Source: Sphingopyxis fribergensis (GTDB taxonomy: Bacteria; Pseudomonadota; Alphaproteobacteria; Sphingomonadales; Sphingomonadaceae). From it: 64,000 nucleotides of DNA. The stretch is from the NCBI RefSeq assembly GCF_000803645.1, contig NZ_CP009122.1:3076501-3140500 (forward strand), in the 5' to 3' direction. Below the pieces are notes generated by a model that saw only the letters and a program-made list of their open reading frames with translations, was not told the DNA's origin and made no database searches. Positions 27,689 to 36,717 of this stretch are shown here, piece by piece (position 1 is the stretch's first letter; each line of letters starts with the position of its first letter). The position numbers and the translations under genes were made by a program.

Positions 27689-28435
27689 TCAGTCTTCCAA
27701 TGTCCCGGCGGTGACCTCGATGTCGCGCCCCAACGGCTGCATGGGCTGGAAGCGAAGGCGCGTCAACACCAGCCGGTCGCTCTGAATGTCGAGATCGTAG
27801 AAGGCGTTGCCGCCGCGCGGGCAGCACTCGCCGTCGCCCTCGCGCGCGACCGGGGCCGAGGCGAACATCTCGTCAAAGGCGAATTGCGCCGGGCCGCGCA
27901 GCCAATAGCCCGTCGGCAGCAGCTTGCCGCCCTGCTCCGCCCAGTCGGAGAGGTCGACGCGGCGCCATTTGGGTGGGGCGGCGTCGCTGACGAACAGCGC
28001 ATCGGCATTGCCAGCCCCGCTGCCCGCGAGCGTGCCGCCGACGTGGATCAGCCGCCGCTTGTCGCCGTCGACGACCAGATCGGGCGTTCCGATCGATCCC
28101 GAACTTTCGGTGAACCCCGCGAGCGTCGCCTTCCCCGCCTTGTCCTGCGACAGCAGCACCAGCATGCGCGCCTGCGGCCCATCGCGCGGCAATAGGAGCA
28201 TTTTCTGCCAGAGGAGGCTGGTGCCGGGATCGCTGCCGTTGATCCGCCCGCTCGCCTCGACGGTGCATTTCCCGCCAAAGTCATAGAGGCATTTTTGCGC
28301 GATATTGGTGACCCGCGCGCGCGTCAGCGCGATCTTCGCCGTCACCTCCGCGGCGGTGCATTTCGTTTCTATAGTGCCGCCTGGACAGGACAGGATCGGT
28401 GTCGCTGCAGCGGCAAGGACAAGCGCCAATGCCAT
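27689..28435 (-). CDS. Exported protein of unknown function
   Basis: Unrecognised secreted protein of 248 residues. It has a short signal ('ALALVLAAAATPILS') and six cysteines ('LSCPGG', 'ETKCTA', 'AQKCLY', 'GGKCTV', 'GECCPRG'), suggesting disulfides in the periplasm. The region 'LIHVGGTLAGSGAGNADALF' looks like a beta-rich fold. It is 14 bases upstream of the YjbR gene on the same strand. No domain is recognised. Confidence 0.65.
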   Translation of the reverse strand: MALALVLAAAATPILSCPGGTIETKCTAAEVTAKIALTRARVTNIAQKCLYDFGGKCTVEASGRINGSDPGTSLLWQKMLLLPRDGPQARMLVLLSQDKAGKATLAGFTESSGSIGTPDLVVDGDKRRLIHVGGTLAGSGAGNADALFVSDAAPPKWRRVDLSDWAEQGGKLLPTGYWLRGPAQFAFDEMFASAPVAREGDGECCPRGGNAFYDLDIQSDRLVLTRLRFQPMQPLGRDIEVTAGTLED

Positions 28436-28511
28436 GATGACTACCCCAGTTCCGGCGCGACCCGATTGGCTCCAAAACTATACCCATGCGCGGTGCGGGG
28501 CAAGGGTGACG

Positions 28512-29831
28512 TCATTCCTTCACGCGGCGTCTTTCGTCCCACCAGGCGAGGCGCTCGGTGATGCGCTTTTCAAAGCCCCGATCGACGGGTCGGTAAAAGT
28601 CGACCGGCGCCATTTCGTCGGGCCAATAATTATCGCCCGAAAAGCCGTCAGGCGCGTCATGGTCGTAGCTATAGCCTTCGCCATAACCCAAATCTTTCAT
28701 CAGCTTGGTCGGGGCGTTGAGGATGTTCGCAGGCGGTGCAAGGCTGCCCGTTTCGCGGGCCGCCGCCCACGCCGCTTTCTGCGCCGCATAGGCCGCGTTC
28801 GACTTGGGCGCCGTCGCGCAATAGAGGCACGCCTGCACGATCGCGAGTTCGCCCTCGGGTGAACCGAGGAACTGATAGGCGTCCTTGGCGGCGAGGCATT
28901 GGACCAGCGCCTGCGGGTCGGCGAGACCGATATCCTCACTCGCGAAGCGGACGATGCGGCGCAGAAGGTAGAGCGGCTCCTCACCGGCGACCAGCATCCG
29001 CGCGAGCCAATAGAGCGACGCCTGCGGGTCGGAACCGCGCAGCGCCTTATGCAGCGCGGAGATCAGATTATAATGGCCGTCGCGGTCCTTGTCATAGACC
29101 GGCATGCGCCGATGGAGAAACTGCGCAAGCTCGGCGGGGTCGAGCGGGGTGTCGATCGCGGTCGCGAACAGCGTCTCGACCTGGTTAAGCAGGAAGCGGC
29201 CGTCGCCATCGGCGCTCGATACCAGCGCCGCCTTGGCATCGTCGGTGACGGGAAGACGGCGGCCGACTTCTGCCTCGGCGCGCTCGACCAGCGTCGCCAG
29301 CGCCTCTTCGCCCAAGCGATTCAGCACCAGCACCTGCGCGCGCGATAGGAGCGCCGCGTTCAGCGCAAAGCTGGGGTTCTCGGTCGTCGCGCCGACGAGC
29401 ACGACGGTGCCGCGTTCGACGTAAGGCAGAAAGCCGTCCTGCTGCGCGCGATTGAAGCGATGGATCTCGTCGACGAAGAGCAAGGTCCGCTTGCCCGCCG
29501 CCGCCATCTTTTCGGCATCGGCGAAAGCTTGGCGAAGGTCGGCGACGCCCGAGAATACCGCCGATAGCGGCGCGAAGCGCATGCCGACGGCCTCGGCGAG
29601 CAGGCGTGCGATCGTCGTCTTGCCGGTGCCCGGCGGCCCCCAAAGGATGATCGACGACAACTGCCCCGCCGCAACCATGCGGCCGATTGCGCCCTCTGGA
29701 CCCGTCAGATGTTCCTGCCCGACGACCTCCGCGAGCGTCCGCGGGCGCAACCGTTCGGCGAGCGGCACCGGCCCTGTCGCACCGCCCTGCTTCGCCGCGG
29801 GCACATCTTCGCCGAACAGATCCCCGGCCAT
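28512..29831 (-). CDS. rarA: RarA (MgsA), replication-associated recombination AAA ATPase
   Basis: Clamp-loader-like AAA ATPase of 439 residues that acts at stalled replication forks together with SSB and recombination proteins. Walker A is 'GPPGTGKT' at 65-72, Walker B 'LLFVDE' at 117-122 with 'IHRFNRAQQDGFLP', and sensor 1 is 'ATTENPSF'. The C-terminal tetramerisation domain is present ('YLLRRIVRFASEDIGLADPQ', 'PPANILNAPTKLMKDLGYG'). Full length. It starts 7 bases after the GT4 glycosyltransferase stop, so it is co-transcribed with it. Confidence 0.96.
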   Translation of the reverse strand: MAGDLFGEDVPAAKQGGATGPVPLAERLRPRTLAEVVGQEHLTGPEGAIGRMVAAGQLSSIILWGPPGTGKTTIARLLAEAVGMRFAPLSAVFSGVADLRQAFADAEKMAAAGKRTLLFVDEIHRFNRAQQDGFLPYVERGTVVLVGATTENPSFALNAALLSRAQVLVLNRLGEEALATLVERAEAEVGRRLPVTDDAKAALVSSADGDGRFLLNQVETLFATAIDTPLDPAELAQFLHRRMPVYDKDRDGHYNLISALHKALRGSDPQASLYWLARMLVAGEEPLYLLRRIVRFASEDIGLADPQALVQCLAAKDAYQFLGSPEGELAIVQACLYCATAPKSNAAYAAQKAAWAAARETGSLAPPANILNAPTKLMKDLGYGEGYSYDHDAPDGFSGDNYWPDEMAPVDFYRPVDRGFEKRITERLAWWDERRRVKE

Positions 29832-29838
29832 CGGCCGC

Positions 29839-30996
29839 TCAGCCCCGCCGCCGCTGTTTCTGGCGGATCAGACGAATATAGGTATCGGCGACCGCCTGGT
29901 TGATCGCGTCCCACTGATAGGCGCCGCTTTCGAGCACCGCCGCCGCGCCATGCTCGGCGCGCAGTTGGATGTCGCGGCAATAGCGTTGCAGATGGTCGGC
30001 AAAACCCGTGATCGAGCCGGGGGGGACCAGATAACCCGTCTGCCCATGCTTGACGATGCTCGCGCTGCCGGTCGCGCGCGCCGCAACGACGGGCAGGCCG
30101 CACGCCATCGCCTCCAGCGTCACATTGCCGAAGGTCTCGGTCACCGAGGGATTGAAGAAAATGTCGCACGACGCGAGCGCATGCGCCAGGTCCGCGCCGC
30201 CCTGGAAGCCAACGAAATTGGCGTCGGGCAGGCGCGATTCGAACCACTCGCCAGCGGGCCCCTCGCCGATCACCACCACTTTGTGCGGCACGCCGCGCCG
30301 CTGGAGCACGTCGATCGCATCGGCGAACACGTCGAGTCCCTTTTCCATCACCAGCCGGCCGAGGAAGGCGATGGCGGGCACGTCGTCCTCGATCCCGAGC
30401 GAGCGGCGCCATTCCATATCGCGCCGTCCCGGATTGAAAACCCCCTGCTCGACGCCGCGGGTCCAGATCCCGATGTCGTAATTCATCCGCTGTTCGCGCA
30501 ACACCTGCGCAAAGCTCTCGGACGGCGCGATCAGCGCATCGCACTTGCGATACAGCTTGCGCAGCCACGCGACCATCACCGGTTCGAGGAACGACAGATT
30601 ATAGTAGCGGACGTAGGTTTCAAAGCGCGTGTGCACCGAACAGGCGACCGGCAGCCGCCGACGCCGCGCCCATGCCGCCGCCTGTCGCGCAACGCGATCG
30701 GGGCTGGAGATATGGACGATATTGGGCGCGAAAGCAGTGATATCCTCCCGGACGCGCGACGAGAAGGACACCGGGATGCGATATTCGCTGCGCCCCGGAA
30801 TCGCGACCGACGGCACACTGACGAGATCGCCCGTCGGCTCGAAAGCCGGGTGCGCGATCGTCGGCGAATAAACGCGGACCGCGGCGCCATGATCCTGAAG
30901 ATAGCCGACAAGTCGGTTTAGCGCCTTGTTCGCGCCGTCGGTGGTCATGTTATAATTGCCGCTGAACAGGGCGATGCGAAGGTCGGAGACGTCCAT
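29839..30996 (-). CDS. GT4-family glycosyltransferase
   Basis: Retaining GT-B glycosyltransferase of 385 residues, of the type that adds hexoses or mannose to phospholipid or diacylglycerol acceptors (PimB/SqdX-like). The N-terminal half begins 'LRIALFSGNYNMTTDGANKA'. The C-terminal nucleotide-sugar site has 'IAFLGRLVMEKGLDVFADAI' and 'NPSVTETFGNVTLEAMACGL' with the EX7E pattern. The start at 30996 matches the family; an upstream start at 31032 would add 12 residues. It is followed at 7 bases by rarA. The acceptor is inferred only. Confidence 0.88.
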   Translation of the reverse strand: MDVSDLRIALFSGNYNMTTDGANKALNRLVGYLQDHGAAVRVYSPTIAHPAFEPTGDLVSVPSVAIPGRSEYRIPVSFSSRVREDITAFAPNIVHISSPDRVARQAAAWARRRRLPVACSVHTRFETYVRYYNLSFLEPVMVAWLRKLYRKCDALIAPSESFAQVLREQRMNYDIGIWTRGVEQGVFNPGRRDMEWRRSLGIEDDVPAIAFLGRLVMEKGLDVFADAIDVLQRRGVPHKVVVIGEGPAGEWFESRLPDANFVGFQGGADLAHALASCDIFFNPSVTETFGNVTLEAMACGLPVVAARATGSASIVKHGQTGYLVPPGSITGFADHLQRYCRDIQLRAEHGAAAVLESGAYQWDAINQAVADTYIRLIRQKQRRRG

Positions 30997-31040
30997 CGCG
31001 CCTGCGCTAATCCCCTCGCGGCGCAAACGCAACGCCGCCG

Positions 31041-32102
31041 TCAGGCCATGATGCTATATGGTTCGCCCGGCTTGGCGCGGCACATGCGTTTCGACACGCG
31101 CGTTTCCTCGCCTTCGACGATGGCGATGTCGGTGATCGACAGGCATTTGCTGCCATTGGGTTCGGTGTTGAGCGCGGTGATCGTCGACGACCCCGCCACG
31201 CCTTCGCGCGTCGGGCTCGTCCAGTTGGCGGTCGCGCCGACCTCTTCCTTTTCCGTGACCGCGACGGTCGCCTCGGCGGCGACCTTTTGCTCCTTTTCGT
31301 CGAGTTGACAGGCGATTTCGGCGACGAGCACCGCGCCGACCAGCCCCGACACGAGCGTCCCGACACCCTTGAGCCCCACGGCACTGCCCGCGACACCGCC
31401 GATGAGGCCGCCCAGCGCGCCGCCGCGCTTACGCGCGCGTTTGCATTTGGGATCGGGGGCGTCGTTGCTCGCCCGCTTCGTCTCGTCGCCCTTCTTTTTG
31501 AACGGCTTCTCGGCCGCTTCGGGGGTTGCAACTTTGACGCCCGAGGAGGGAACCGGATAGCCGTTGCAGCCCGTGTTGAAGCAGAAGCGGTCGGCCAGAT
31601 AGGCGCGATCGGTCTGATACTGCGCCTCGAGCCCGCGATAGGCGGCGAGGTTCGCGCCTTCGGGATCGGAGGCCGCGTGTTCCGCCATAACGCTCTGATA
31701 AAAGCGGTCCTGCGTTGCCGGGGAATAGCGCATATTTCCGCCGACCTTGGCTGTATAAAGCGACGAAAGCGCGTTTTGATAGACGATCATCGCCTCGCGA
31801 TAGGGCAGCATCTTCTGCGTATAATAGGTGTCTATCGCGATCGTGCAGCGGTTGATCGCCGCCGCCTTGTCGAACGGCGCGTCGATCTTTTTATAATCCT
31901 CGCGGCACTTGGGGTAGCTGCGGATGTCGAGCACGGGCCGCTCGGGAAGCGAGGGCAGCGCCGGTTCGGCGACCGGCGCCGGGACAAAGGCCTTGTCGCC
32001 TTCGCTTGGCGCGCCTTGCCAGGCCGCGGCGACGGCGCTGCTCGACAGCAGCACCAGGAAGATGGCGCTCCACCCTGATCGATATCGCAGCTTTGTTCGC
32101 AT
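31041..32102 (-). CDS. Exported glycine-zipper protein with surface-antigen-like C-terminus
   Basis: Secreted protein of 353 residues. A signal peptide ('SAIFLVLLSSSAVAAAW') is followed by a helical Cys-containing region, a Lys/Arg linker, then a glycine zipper ('GGALGGLIGGVAGSAVGLKG', about 225-245) as in 17-kDa outer-membrane antigens. The end ('GSKCLSITDIAIVEGEETRV') resembles the surface-antigen beta domain. The start at 32102 has GGGAG upstream; an earlier start at 32156 lacks one. It lies 44 bases upstream of the GT4 gene. Probably outer-membrane associated; exact role unknown. Confidence 0.7.
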   Translation of the reverse strand: MRTKLRYRSGWSAIFLVLLSSSAVAAAWQGAPSEGDKAFVPAPVAEPALPSLPERPVLDIRSYPKCREDYKKIDAPFDKAAAINRCTIAIDTYYTQKMLPYREAMIVYQNALSSLYTAKVGGNMRYSPATQDRFYQSVMAEHAASDPEGANLAAYRGLEAQYQTDRAYLADRFCFNTGCNGYPVPSSGVKVATPEAAEKPFKKKGDETKRASNDAPDPKCKRARKRGGALGGLIGGVAGSAVGLKGVGTLVSGLVGAVLVAEIACQLDEKEQKVAAEATVAVTEKEEVGATANWTSPTREGVAGSSTITALNTEPNGSKCLSITDIAIVEGEETRVSKRMCRAKPGEPYSIMA

Positions 32103-32278
32103 AGCCGAACTCCCACCCTTGCCTCCAAGGCTAAGCCCGAATGGGCGCCCCCACAAGCCGGGTCAATGACGCGGATCACAACGTCCAACGGACATGGCGC
32201 GATATTGTTTTGGCCGTGGCGATGACCTAGAATGACCGCATCGGCGGTCGGGGGTCCGCATCATTTGGGGATGATCGG

Positions 32279-32998
32279 ATGAACCGTTGGATCAAATCGG
32301 TCGCTGCGCTTGTCGGGGCGCTCGCGTGCACCGCCGCCACCCCGCGCGGCATGGACCCCGACAACCCCACCTGCCCCGCCGCCCCCAATTGGTCCGACTA
32401 TAAGACCATGGTGCTGACGCCGTTCCAGCGCAGCGGCGAAACCGTGCTGCTGGCCGAGGGCCGCGTCGACAGCGAGCTTCCGGCGCGGCTCGAAAAGGTA
32501 CTGACCGATAATCCGTCGATCAGCGAGATCTGGATCCGGTCGCCGGGCGGCGATGCGCGCGCCGGCAATGCGGCGGGATTGCTGATCCGCAAATTCAGCA
32601 AAGAGCGCCAGATGGTGACGCGTATTCCGTCGGGCTGGACCTGTTTCAGCGCGTGCAATTTCGTCTTCATGGGGGGCCGCGCGCGCACGATCGATCCGGG
32701 CGGCTATTTCATGGTCCATATGTTCACCATGACCGGCGACAAGAACGCGATTCAGTCCAGCGTCGCGCTGGGCACCGAATCTACCACCGAGTTGATCAGC
32801 GACGTCGAGCGCGAGGCGGCGCTGATGGCGACGGAGGACAATGACCTGCTGATCCGCCTCGACGTCTCGCGCGACCTGCTGTCCGACATTATGTACCGGC
32901 AGAAGTCGATCGCGACCGGGAGCGACCGGTCGACGCGCCGCTGCCTGACGCGGAAGGAAGCGCTGAAATATAATGTGGTCAACGTCGACCCGGATTAG
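32279..32998 (+). CDS. ClpP/crotonase-fold exported protein
   Basis: Protein of 239 residues with a short signal sequence and the ClpP-like alpha/beta fold. 'EIWIRSPGGDARAGNAAGLL' matches the oxyanion loop, and 'GWTCFSACNFVFMGG' holds the candidate nucleophile serine between two cysteines. 'PGGYFMVHMF' is where the ClpP histidine would lie. Such periplasmic ClpP-like proteins are common in alphaproteobacteria; protease activity is not established. It stands alone on the plus strand, convergent with corC at 8 bases. Confidence 0.75.
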   Translation: MNRWIKSVAALVGALACTAATPRGMDPDNPTCPAAPNWSDYKTMVLTPFQRSGETVLLAEGRVDSELPARLEKVLTDNPSISEIWIRSPGGDARAGNAAGLLIRKFSKERQMVTRIPSGWTCFSACNFVFMGGRARTIDPGGYFMVHMFTMTGDKNAIQSSVALGTESTTELISDVEREAALMATEDNDLLIRLDVSRDLLSDIMYRQKSIATGSDRSTRRCLTRKEALKYNVVNVDPD

Positions 32999-33006
32999 CG
33001 GAAAAA

Positions 33007-33945
33007 CTAGTCCCCGGTTTCGGATGGCGCTTCCAGATCGACGACGACGGGCGGATGGAGCCGCAGGCGATGGACGCGGCGTTCGTCGGCCTCGGTTATC
33101 TCGATGCGCCAGCCACTCGGATGCTGCAGGATCTCGCCGACCTGGGGCACATGGCCCGCGAGCACGGCGGCAAGGCCGCCCAGCGTGTCGACATCTTCGT
33201 CGATCTCGGCGAGCCGCGGGTCGATCGCCTCGCCGACATCGTCGAGTTCGGCGCGCGCGTCGGCTTCCCAGCAGCCGCCCTCGCCCGGCGCGAACAGCGC
33301 GGTCGGTTCGTCGTCATGTTCGTCCTCGATCTCGCCGACGATTTCCTCGACCAGATCCTCGATCGTCAGCAGCCCCTCAGTGCCCGAATATTCGTCGATG
33401 ACGATCGCGAGGTGCGTGCGCTTGGCGCGCATCTCGGCGAGCAGGTCGAGCACGCCCATTGACTGCGGGACGTAAAGCGGCTGGCGGATCAAGTCGAGCA
33501 AGGGCGGCGGCGAGCGCCCCTCGGCGAGCACCGCGAACACGTCCTTGACGTGGATCATGCCGACAACCTCGTCGAGATTTTCGCGGTACACCGGTAGGCG
33601 GCTGTGCCCCGCTTCGGCGAAGGACGCGACGACCTCGGCAAAGCTGGCGCTTTCGGGGATGGCGATAATGTCGGCGCGGGGAACCGCGACGTCGTCGACC
33701 GTCTGTTCGCCGAAATGGAGCAGGTTGCGCAGCATCTTGCGCTCGATCGGCGAGAGGTCGCCGACGATATGGCTGCCGCGCCGATCGTCGCCCTCTTCCT
33801 CGGCCTCGTCGATGACCTCTTCGATCTGCTCGCGGAGCGAGGGCTCCTTGTCGCCGCCGAACAACAGATGCCTCAGCCCGGACAAGAGTCCGGGTCTACT
33901 ACTGTCCTCTTCCGATCGGTTCGAAGATCCCTGGTCGTCGGGCAT
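33007..33945 (-). CDS. corC: CorC/HlyC-type CBS-domain protein
   Basis: Cytoplasmic protein of 312 residues of the hemolysin/CorC family, without the DUF21 membrane part. Two CBS domains (about 75-205) include 'VAVPRADIIAIPESASFAEV' and 'HLAIVIDEYSGTEGLLTIED'. The C-terminal transporter-associated CorC_HlyC domain (about 230-312) ends in 'HRLRLHPPVVVDLE'. The start is 33945, 19 bases after ybeY. It belongs to the conserved miaB-phoH-ybeY-corC set; magnesium or cobalt handling is known only for enteric homologues. Confidence 0.9.
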   Translation of the reverse strand: MPDDQGSSNRSEEDSSRPGLLSGLRHLLFGGDKEPSLREQIEEVIDEAEEEGDDRRGSHIVGDLSPIERKMLRNLLHFGEQTVDDVAVPRADIIAIPESASFAEVVASFAEAGHSRLPVYRENLDEVVGMIHVKDVFAVLAEGRSPPPLLDLIRQPLYVPQSMGVLDLLAEMRAKRTHLAIVIDEYSGTEGLLTIEDLVEEIVGEIEDEHDDEPTALFAPGEGGCWEADARAELDDVGEAIDPRLAEIDEDVDTLGGLAAVLAGHVPQVGEILQHPSGWRIEITEADERRVHRLRLHPPVVVDLEAPSETGD

Positions 33946-33964
33946 AGATACTGGCTTTTCCCTG

Positions 33965-34471
33965 TTAATCCTGATCCGCATATGGATTGGCGATGCCCAG
34001 CGATGCAAGTGCTTTCACCTCGAGCGCCTCCATTGCCGCTGCGCTGGTGTCGTCCATATGGTCGTAGCCGACGAGGTGGAGCGTGCCGTGGACGATCAGA
34101 TGCGTCGCGTGATCGACGATCGAAATCCCCTTTTCCTCCGCCTCACGCGCGCAGGTTTCGCGCGCGAGCACGATGTCGCCGAGCAGGATTTCGCCGTCGT
34201 CGCTGTTCGCGAGACTTTCGAGCAGGTCATCCTGCACCTGCGGAAACGACAGCACGTTGGTCGGCTTGTCCTTGCCCCGAAAATCGCGGTTGAGCGTGTG
34301 GACCTCTGTATCGTCGGTCAGCCGTACGGAGACTTCGACCAACGGTGCCGCGTCTGCAAGACCTGCGTAAGGCGTCAGCGCGAGCGCGGCGGCAACCGCC
34401 TCGCCTGCCCGTGCCTCCCAGTCGAGCGCATCGGGCCACGGCGACGCGGCGTGGGTTTCGACACTCAGCAT
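33965..34471 (-). CDS. ybeY: YbeY endoribonuclease (rRNA maturation factor)
   Basis: Zinc-dependent single-strand endoribonuclease of 168 residues for 16S rRNA 3' maturation and ribosome quality control. The zinc ligands are His128, His132 and His138 in 'HGTLHLVGYDH', the family signature. 'RDFRGKDKPTNVLSFP' is the other conserved block. corC follows after 19 bases. In most proteobacteria phoH lies directly upstream; here phoH is 6.4 kb away, beyond an accessory segment. Confidence 0.95.
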   Translation of the reverse strand: MLSVETHAASPWPDALDWEARAGEAVAAALALTPYAGLADAAPLVEVSVRLTDDTEVHTLNRDFRGKDKPTNVLSFPQVQDDLLESLANSDDGEILLGDIVLARETCAREAEEKGISIVDHATHLIVHGTLHLVGYDHMDDTSAAAMEALEVKALASLGIANPYADQD

Positions 34472-34667
34472 GCGAAATGCCGACGGAGAAGAATGGCAGA
34501 AAACTGCGCAACTTCACGCGCAAATGGCGTTTTTCGGACGGCGGATACGGCCGGGACAAGATCGATGAAAATCATGCCGCGACGCTATAGCGACGGCACA
34601 ATGTAGGACAGCGATTTTTTTTGAATCGGCTGACGCCTGCTTAGGGGTGAGAAGCTGCCCTAAACGC
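34472..34667. other. Spacer upstream of ybeY
   Basis: It contains the ybeY promoter region and a CACCCCTAAGC motif on the minus strand (near 34638-34655) that borders repeat B. A 37-codon frame from about 34478 has no recognisable content and is not supported. No other gene is seen. Confidence 0.4.
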
Positions 34668-34820
34668 CTCTCCCCTTGAGGGAGAGAATAGCGCAGCTTG
34701 CTCCGTCAGGAGCTAGCGAAGCTTGGAGAGGGGTGCCCGCCCGCAGGCTTAGCCCCCTCTCAACTACGGCTAGACAGCAAGCTGCCAAGCCTTCGTTTCT
34801 CTCCAGCAAGGGGAGAGAGG
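34668..34820. repeat. REP-like palindromic repeat (element B), left border of accessory segment
   Basis: It starts with the near-palindrome CTCTCCCCTTGAGGGAGAG (34668-34686) and ends with the related CTCTCC-AGC-AAGGGGAGAG type sequence near 34798-34820. Internal stems include AGCTTGCTCCGTCAGGAGCT. It shares its end motif and its outer CACCCCTAAGC flank with element C at 40737, but in the opposite orientation. No coding content. Confidence 0.6.
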
Positions 34821-34862
34821 AAGTAGCTTACGGTAGCAACCGGTCGCAATCGGCAGCCTCGC

Positions 34863-35738
34863 TCAGTGCATATGCTTGAGCTTGTCGGGATTGCGCATGA
34901 CATAGATGCCGGTGACCTTGCCGTCCTCGATCTCGAGCGCGGTCGTCTGGAACTCGCCGTCGGCCTCGCGCGTGACGAAACCCGGTAGGCCGTTGATCGT
35001 GCCCGTGTGAACGAGCGTCGAGCCATATTTGCCGAACAGCACCGCCAGGCTGCGATGCAGTTTCAACACGATATCGTGACCTAGGATTGGCTCCATCGCC
35101 GCGGGCCGCTTGCCGCCGCCGTCGGCCCACATGCCGACATCGGCGGCGAGCAGAGCGCCGAGCGCACCCATGTCGCCGCTGCGCGATGCGGCGAAAAAGG
35201 CGTTGGCGATCTGGAGCCCCTGCTCTTTCTCGAGCTTATATCGCGGGCGGGCGTCGCGAACATGGGTCCGCGCGCGTGCCGCGAGCTGGCGCGTCGCGGC
35301 GGGGTCGCGGTCGATCGTCTTTGCGACTTCCTCGAATTCGACACCGAAGACGTCGTGCAAAAGAAACGCGGCGCGTTCGAGCGGGGACAGGCGTTCGAGC
35401 GCGAGCATCAGCGGCAGCGAGACATCGTCCTCCTCTTCCTCCTCGACGAGCGGGTCGGGAAGCCAGGGGCCGACATAGGTTTCGCGGCTGTGCCGCGCCG
35501 ACTTGATCTGGTCGAGGCAAAGCCGCGTCACGGTCCGCCGCAGGAAGGCCGCGGGCTCGCGTACTTCGCTGCGGTCGGTGCCGAGCCAGCGGATGAAGGC
35601 ATCCTGCACCACATCCTCGGCATCGGCGACCGAGCCGAGCATGCGGTAGGCGACGCGCGTGAGGAGCGGACGCAGCGGGTCGAAACTGACCGCCGCGTCC
35701 GCCGCATCGACGGCGCTCCGGATGCCCTCGGGCGTCAT
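34863..35738 (-). CDS. sigJ: ECF41-group RNA polymerase sigma factor (SigJ type)
   Basis: Sigma factor of 291 residues: region 2 ('LLTRVAYRMLGSVADAEDVV', about 25-75), region 4 (about 110-165) and a SnoaL-like C-terminal extension (about 170-291). The extension shows the ECF41 marks: WLPDPL at 92-97 in the linker, DGGGK at 206-210 and NPDKL at 283-287. In ECF41 proteins this extension modulates activity in place of a separate anti-sigma factor. The ATG overlaps the stop of the carboxymuconolactone-decarboxylase-like gene (TGATG), the standard ECF41 partner, and a matching promoter lies before that gene. Confidence 0.93.
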   Translation of the reverse strand: MTPEGIRSAVDAADAAVSFDPLRPLLTRVAYRMLGSVADAEDVVQDAFIRWLGTDRSEVREPAAFLRRTVTRLCLDQIKSARHSRETYVGPWLPDPLVEEEEEDDVSLPLMLALERLSPLERAAFLLHDVFGVEFEEVAKTIDRDPAATRQLAARARTHVRDARPRYKLEKEQGLQIANAFFAASRSGDMGALGALLAADVGMWADGGGKRPAAMEPILGHDIVLKLHRSLAVLFGKYGSTLVHTGTINGLPGFVTREADGEFQTTALEIEDGKVTGIYVMRNPDKLKHMH

Positions 35739-36193
35739 CAGGCGGCCTTCAGCGCGCCGTTTTCGTACCAGAGGTCGAAACCGACTGCGATACGGTTCCA
35801 GCCATTGATGACATTGATCATCACGGTCAGGTTCACCTGTTCCTCCGGAGTAAAATGCGCTTCGAGCGCGTCCTTTGCGGCCTTCTGTGTGTGCCCTTCG
35901 GACAGCTTGGTCAAGGCGTCGGTCCACGCGAGCGCGGCGCGTTCGCGATCGGTGTAGACGGGGGCTTCGTGCCAGGCCGACAGCAGATAGATGCGCTGTT
36001 CGGTCTCACCCTTCGCGCGCGCTTCCGTCGTGTGCATGTTGATGCAGTTGGCGCAGCCGTTCAGGATCGACGAACGGATCTTCACCAGCTCAATCAGGCT
36101 CGATTCGAGGCTCTTTTCGGCGGCGAGGCTGACCGCCATCCACTGTTTCATCAGCTGCGGCGCGGCGGCGTAGGGGTCGGTTACCTTGGTCAT
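35738..36193 (-). CDS. AhpD-like carboxymuconolactone decarboxylase family protein
   Basis: Protein of 151 residues with the AhpD fold. The redox pair and partner histidine are Cys47, Cys50 and His54 in 'GCANCINMH', with 'ALAWTDALTKLSEGH' downstream. This suggests alkylhydroperoxidase-type thiol chemistry, not lactone decarboxylation. The start at 36193 follows AAGGAGA. It is the first gene of a two-gene operon with the ECF41 sigma factor and is preceded by a TGTCACA-N16-CGTC promoter, so it is the likely main target of that sigma factor. Confidence 0.93.
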   Translation of the reverse strand: MTKVTDPYAAAPQLMKQWMAVSLAAEKSLESSLIELVKIRSSILNGCANCINMHTTEARAKGETEQRIYLLSAWHEAPVYTDRERAALAWTDALTKLSEGHTQKAAKDALEAHFTPEEQVNLTVMINVINGWNRIAVGFDLWYENGALKAA

Positions 36194-36226
36194 CTCATAT
36201 CTCCTTCGTGGGGGTTGTGATGACAT

Positions 36227-36253
36227 GACGAGACAGGATCGGCAGGTGTGACA
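36227..36253 (-). promoter_or_regulatory. ECF41-type promoter driving the AhpD-like gene and sigJ
   Basis: On the minus strand TGTCACA (36247-36253) is followed after exactly 16 bases by CGTC (36227-36230), matching the published ECF41 promoter pattern in both elements and spacing. It lies 33 bases upstream of the ATG at 36193. It implies positive autoregulation of the sigma operon. Confidence 0.85.
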
Positions 36254-36332
36254 TGACCGGGAAAAAAATTTCGCGCCGACCAAAAAATCAGTTAGCCTGC
36301 CCGCCTCGGCAATCAGAACAAGGGGGCAATCC

Positions 36333-36713
36333 ATGAAATTTCTCGATAGTTTCGGCGAACAGGCTTATGCGCTGCTGCGCATTGTCGCAGGCGTCTTGTT
36401 CCTCGCACATGGCGTGCAGAAATTTTTCAATTTCCCCGTCGCCTTCCCGATGCCGCTCAACCCGATGATGTATGCTGCGGGCACGATCGAGCTGGTCGCG
36501 GGCGGGCTGATTATCATCGGCCTGTTCACGCGTCCTGCGGCGTTCATCGCGAGCGGCATGGCGGCGGTCGGTTACTGGACCGCGCACGCCACCCAGGGGC
36601 TTTATCCGATCGTCAACGGCGGCGAGACGATCATCCTCTATTGCTTCATCTTCCTGTTCATCGCGACGCGCGGCGCGGGCATCTGGAGCGTCGACGGAGC
36701 GAGGAAGAAATAG
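36333..36713 (+). CDS. DoxX family membrane protein
   Basis: Inner-membrane protein of 126 residues with four helices of the DoxX family. The first helix 'ALLRIVAGVLFLAHGVQKFF' is the family hallmark, and 'AAGTIELVAGGLIIIGLFTR' follows. It is divergent from the ECF41 operon, so a shared stress response is possible. Other DoxX proteins take part in thiol or oxidative-stress complexes, but the role here is not known. A TTG-start exonuclease-like gene follows after 4 bases. Confidence 0.88.
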   Translation: MKFLDSFGEQAYALLRIVAGVLFLAHGVQKFFNFPVAFPMPLNPMMYAAGTIELVAGGLIIIGLFTRPAAFIASGMAAVGYWTAHATQGLYPIVNGGETIILYCFIFLFIATRGAGIWSVDGARKK

Positions 36714-36717
36714 GCGG

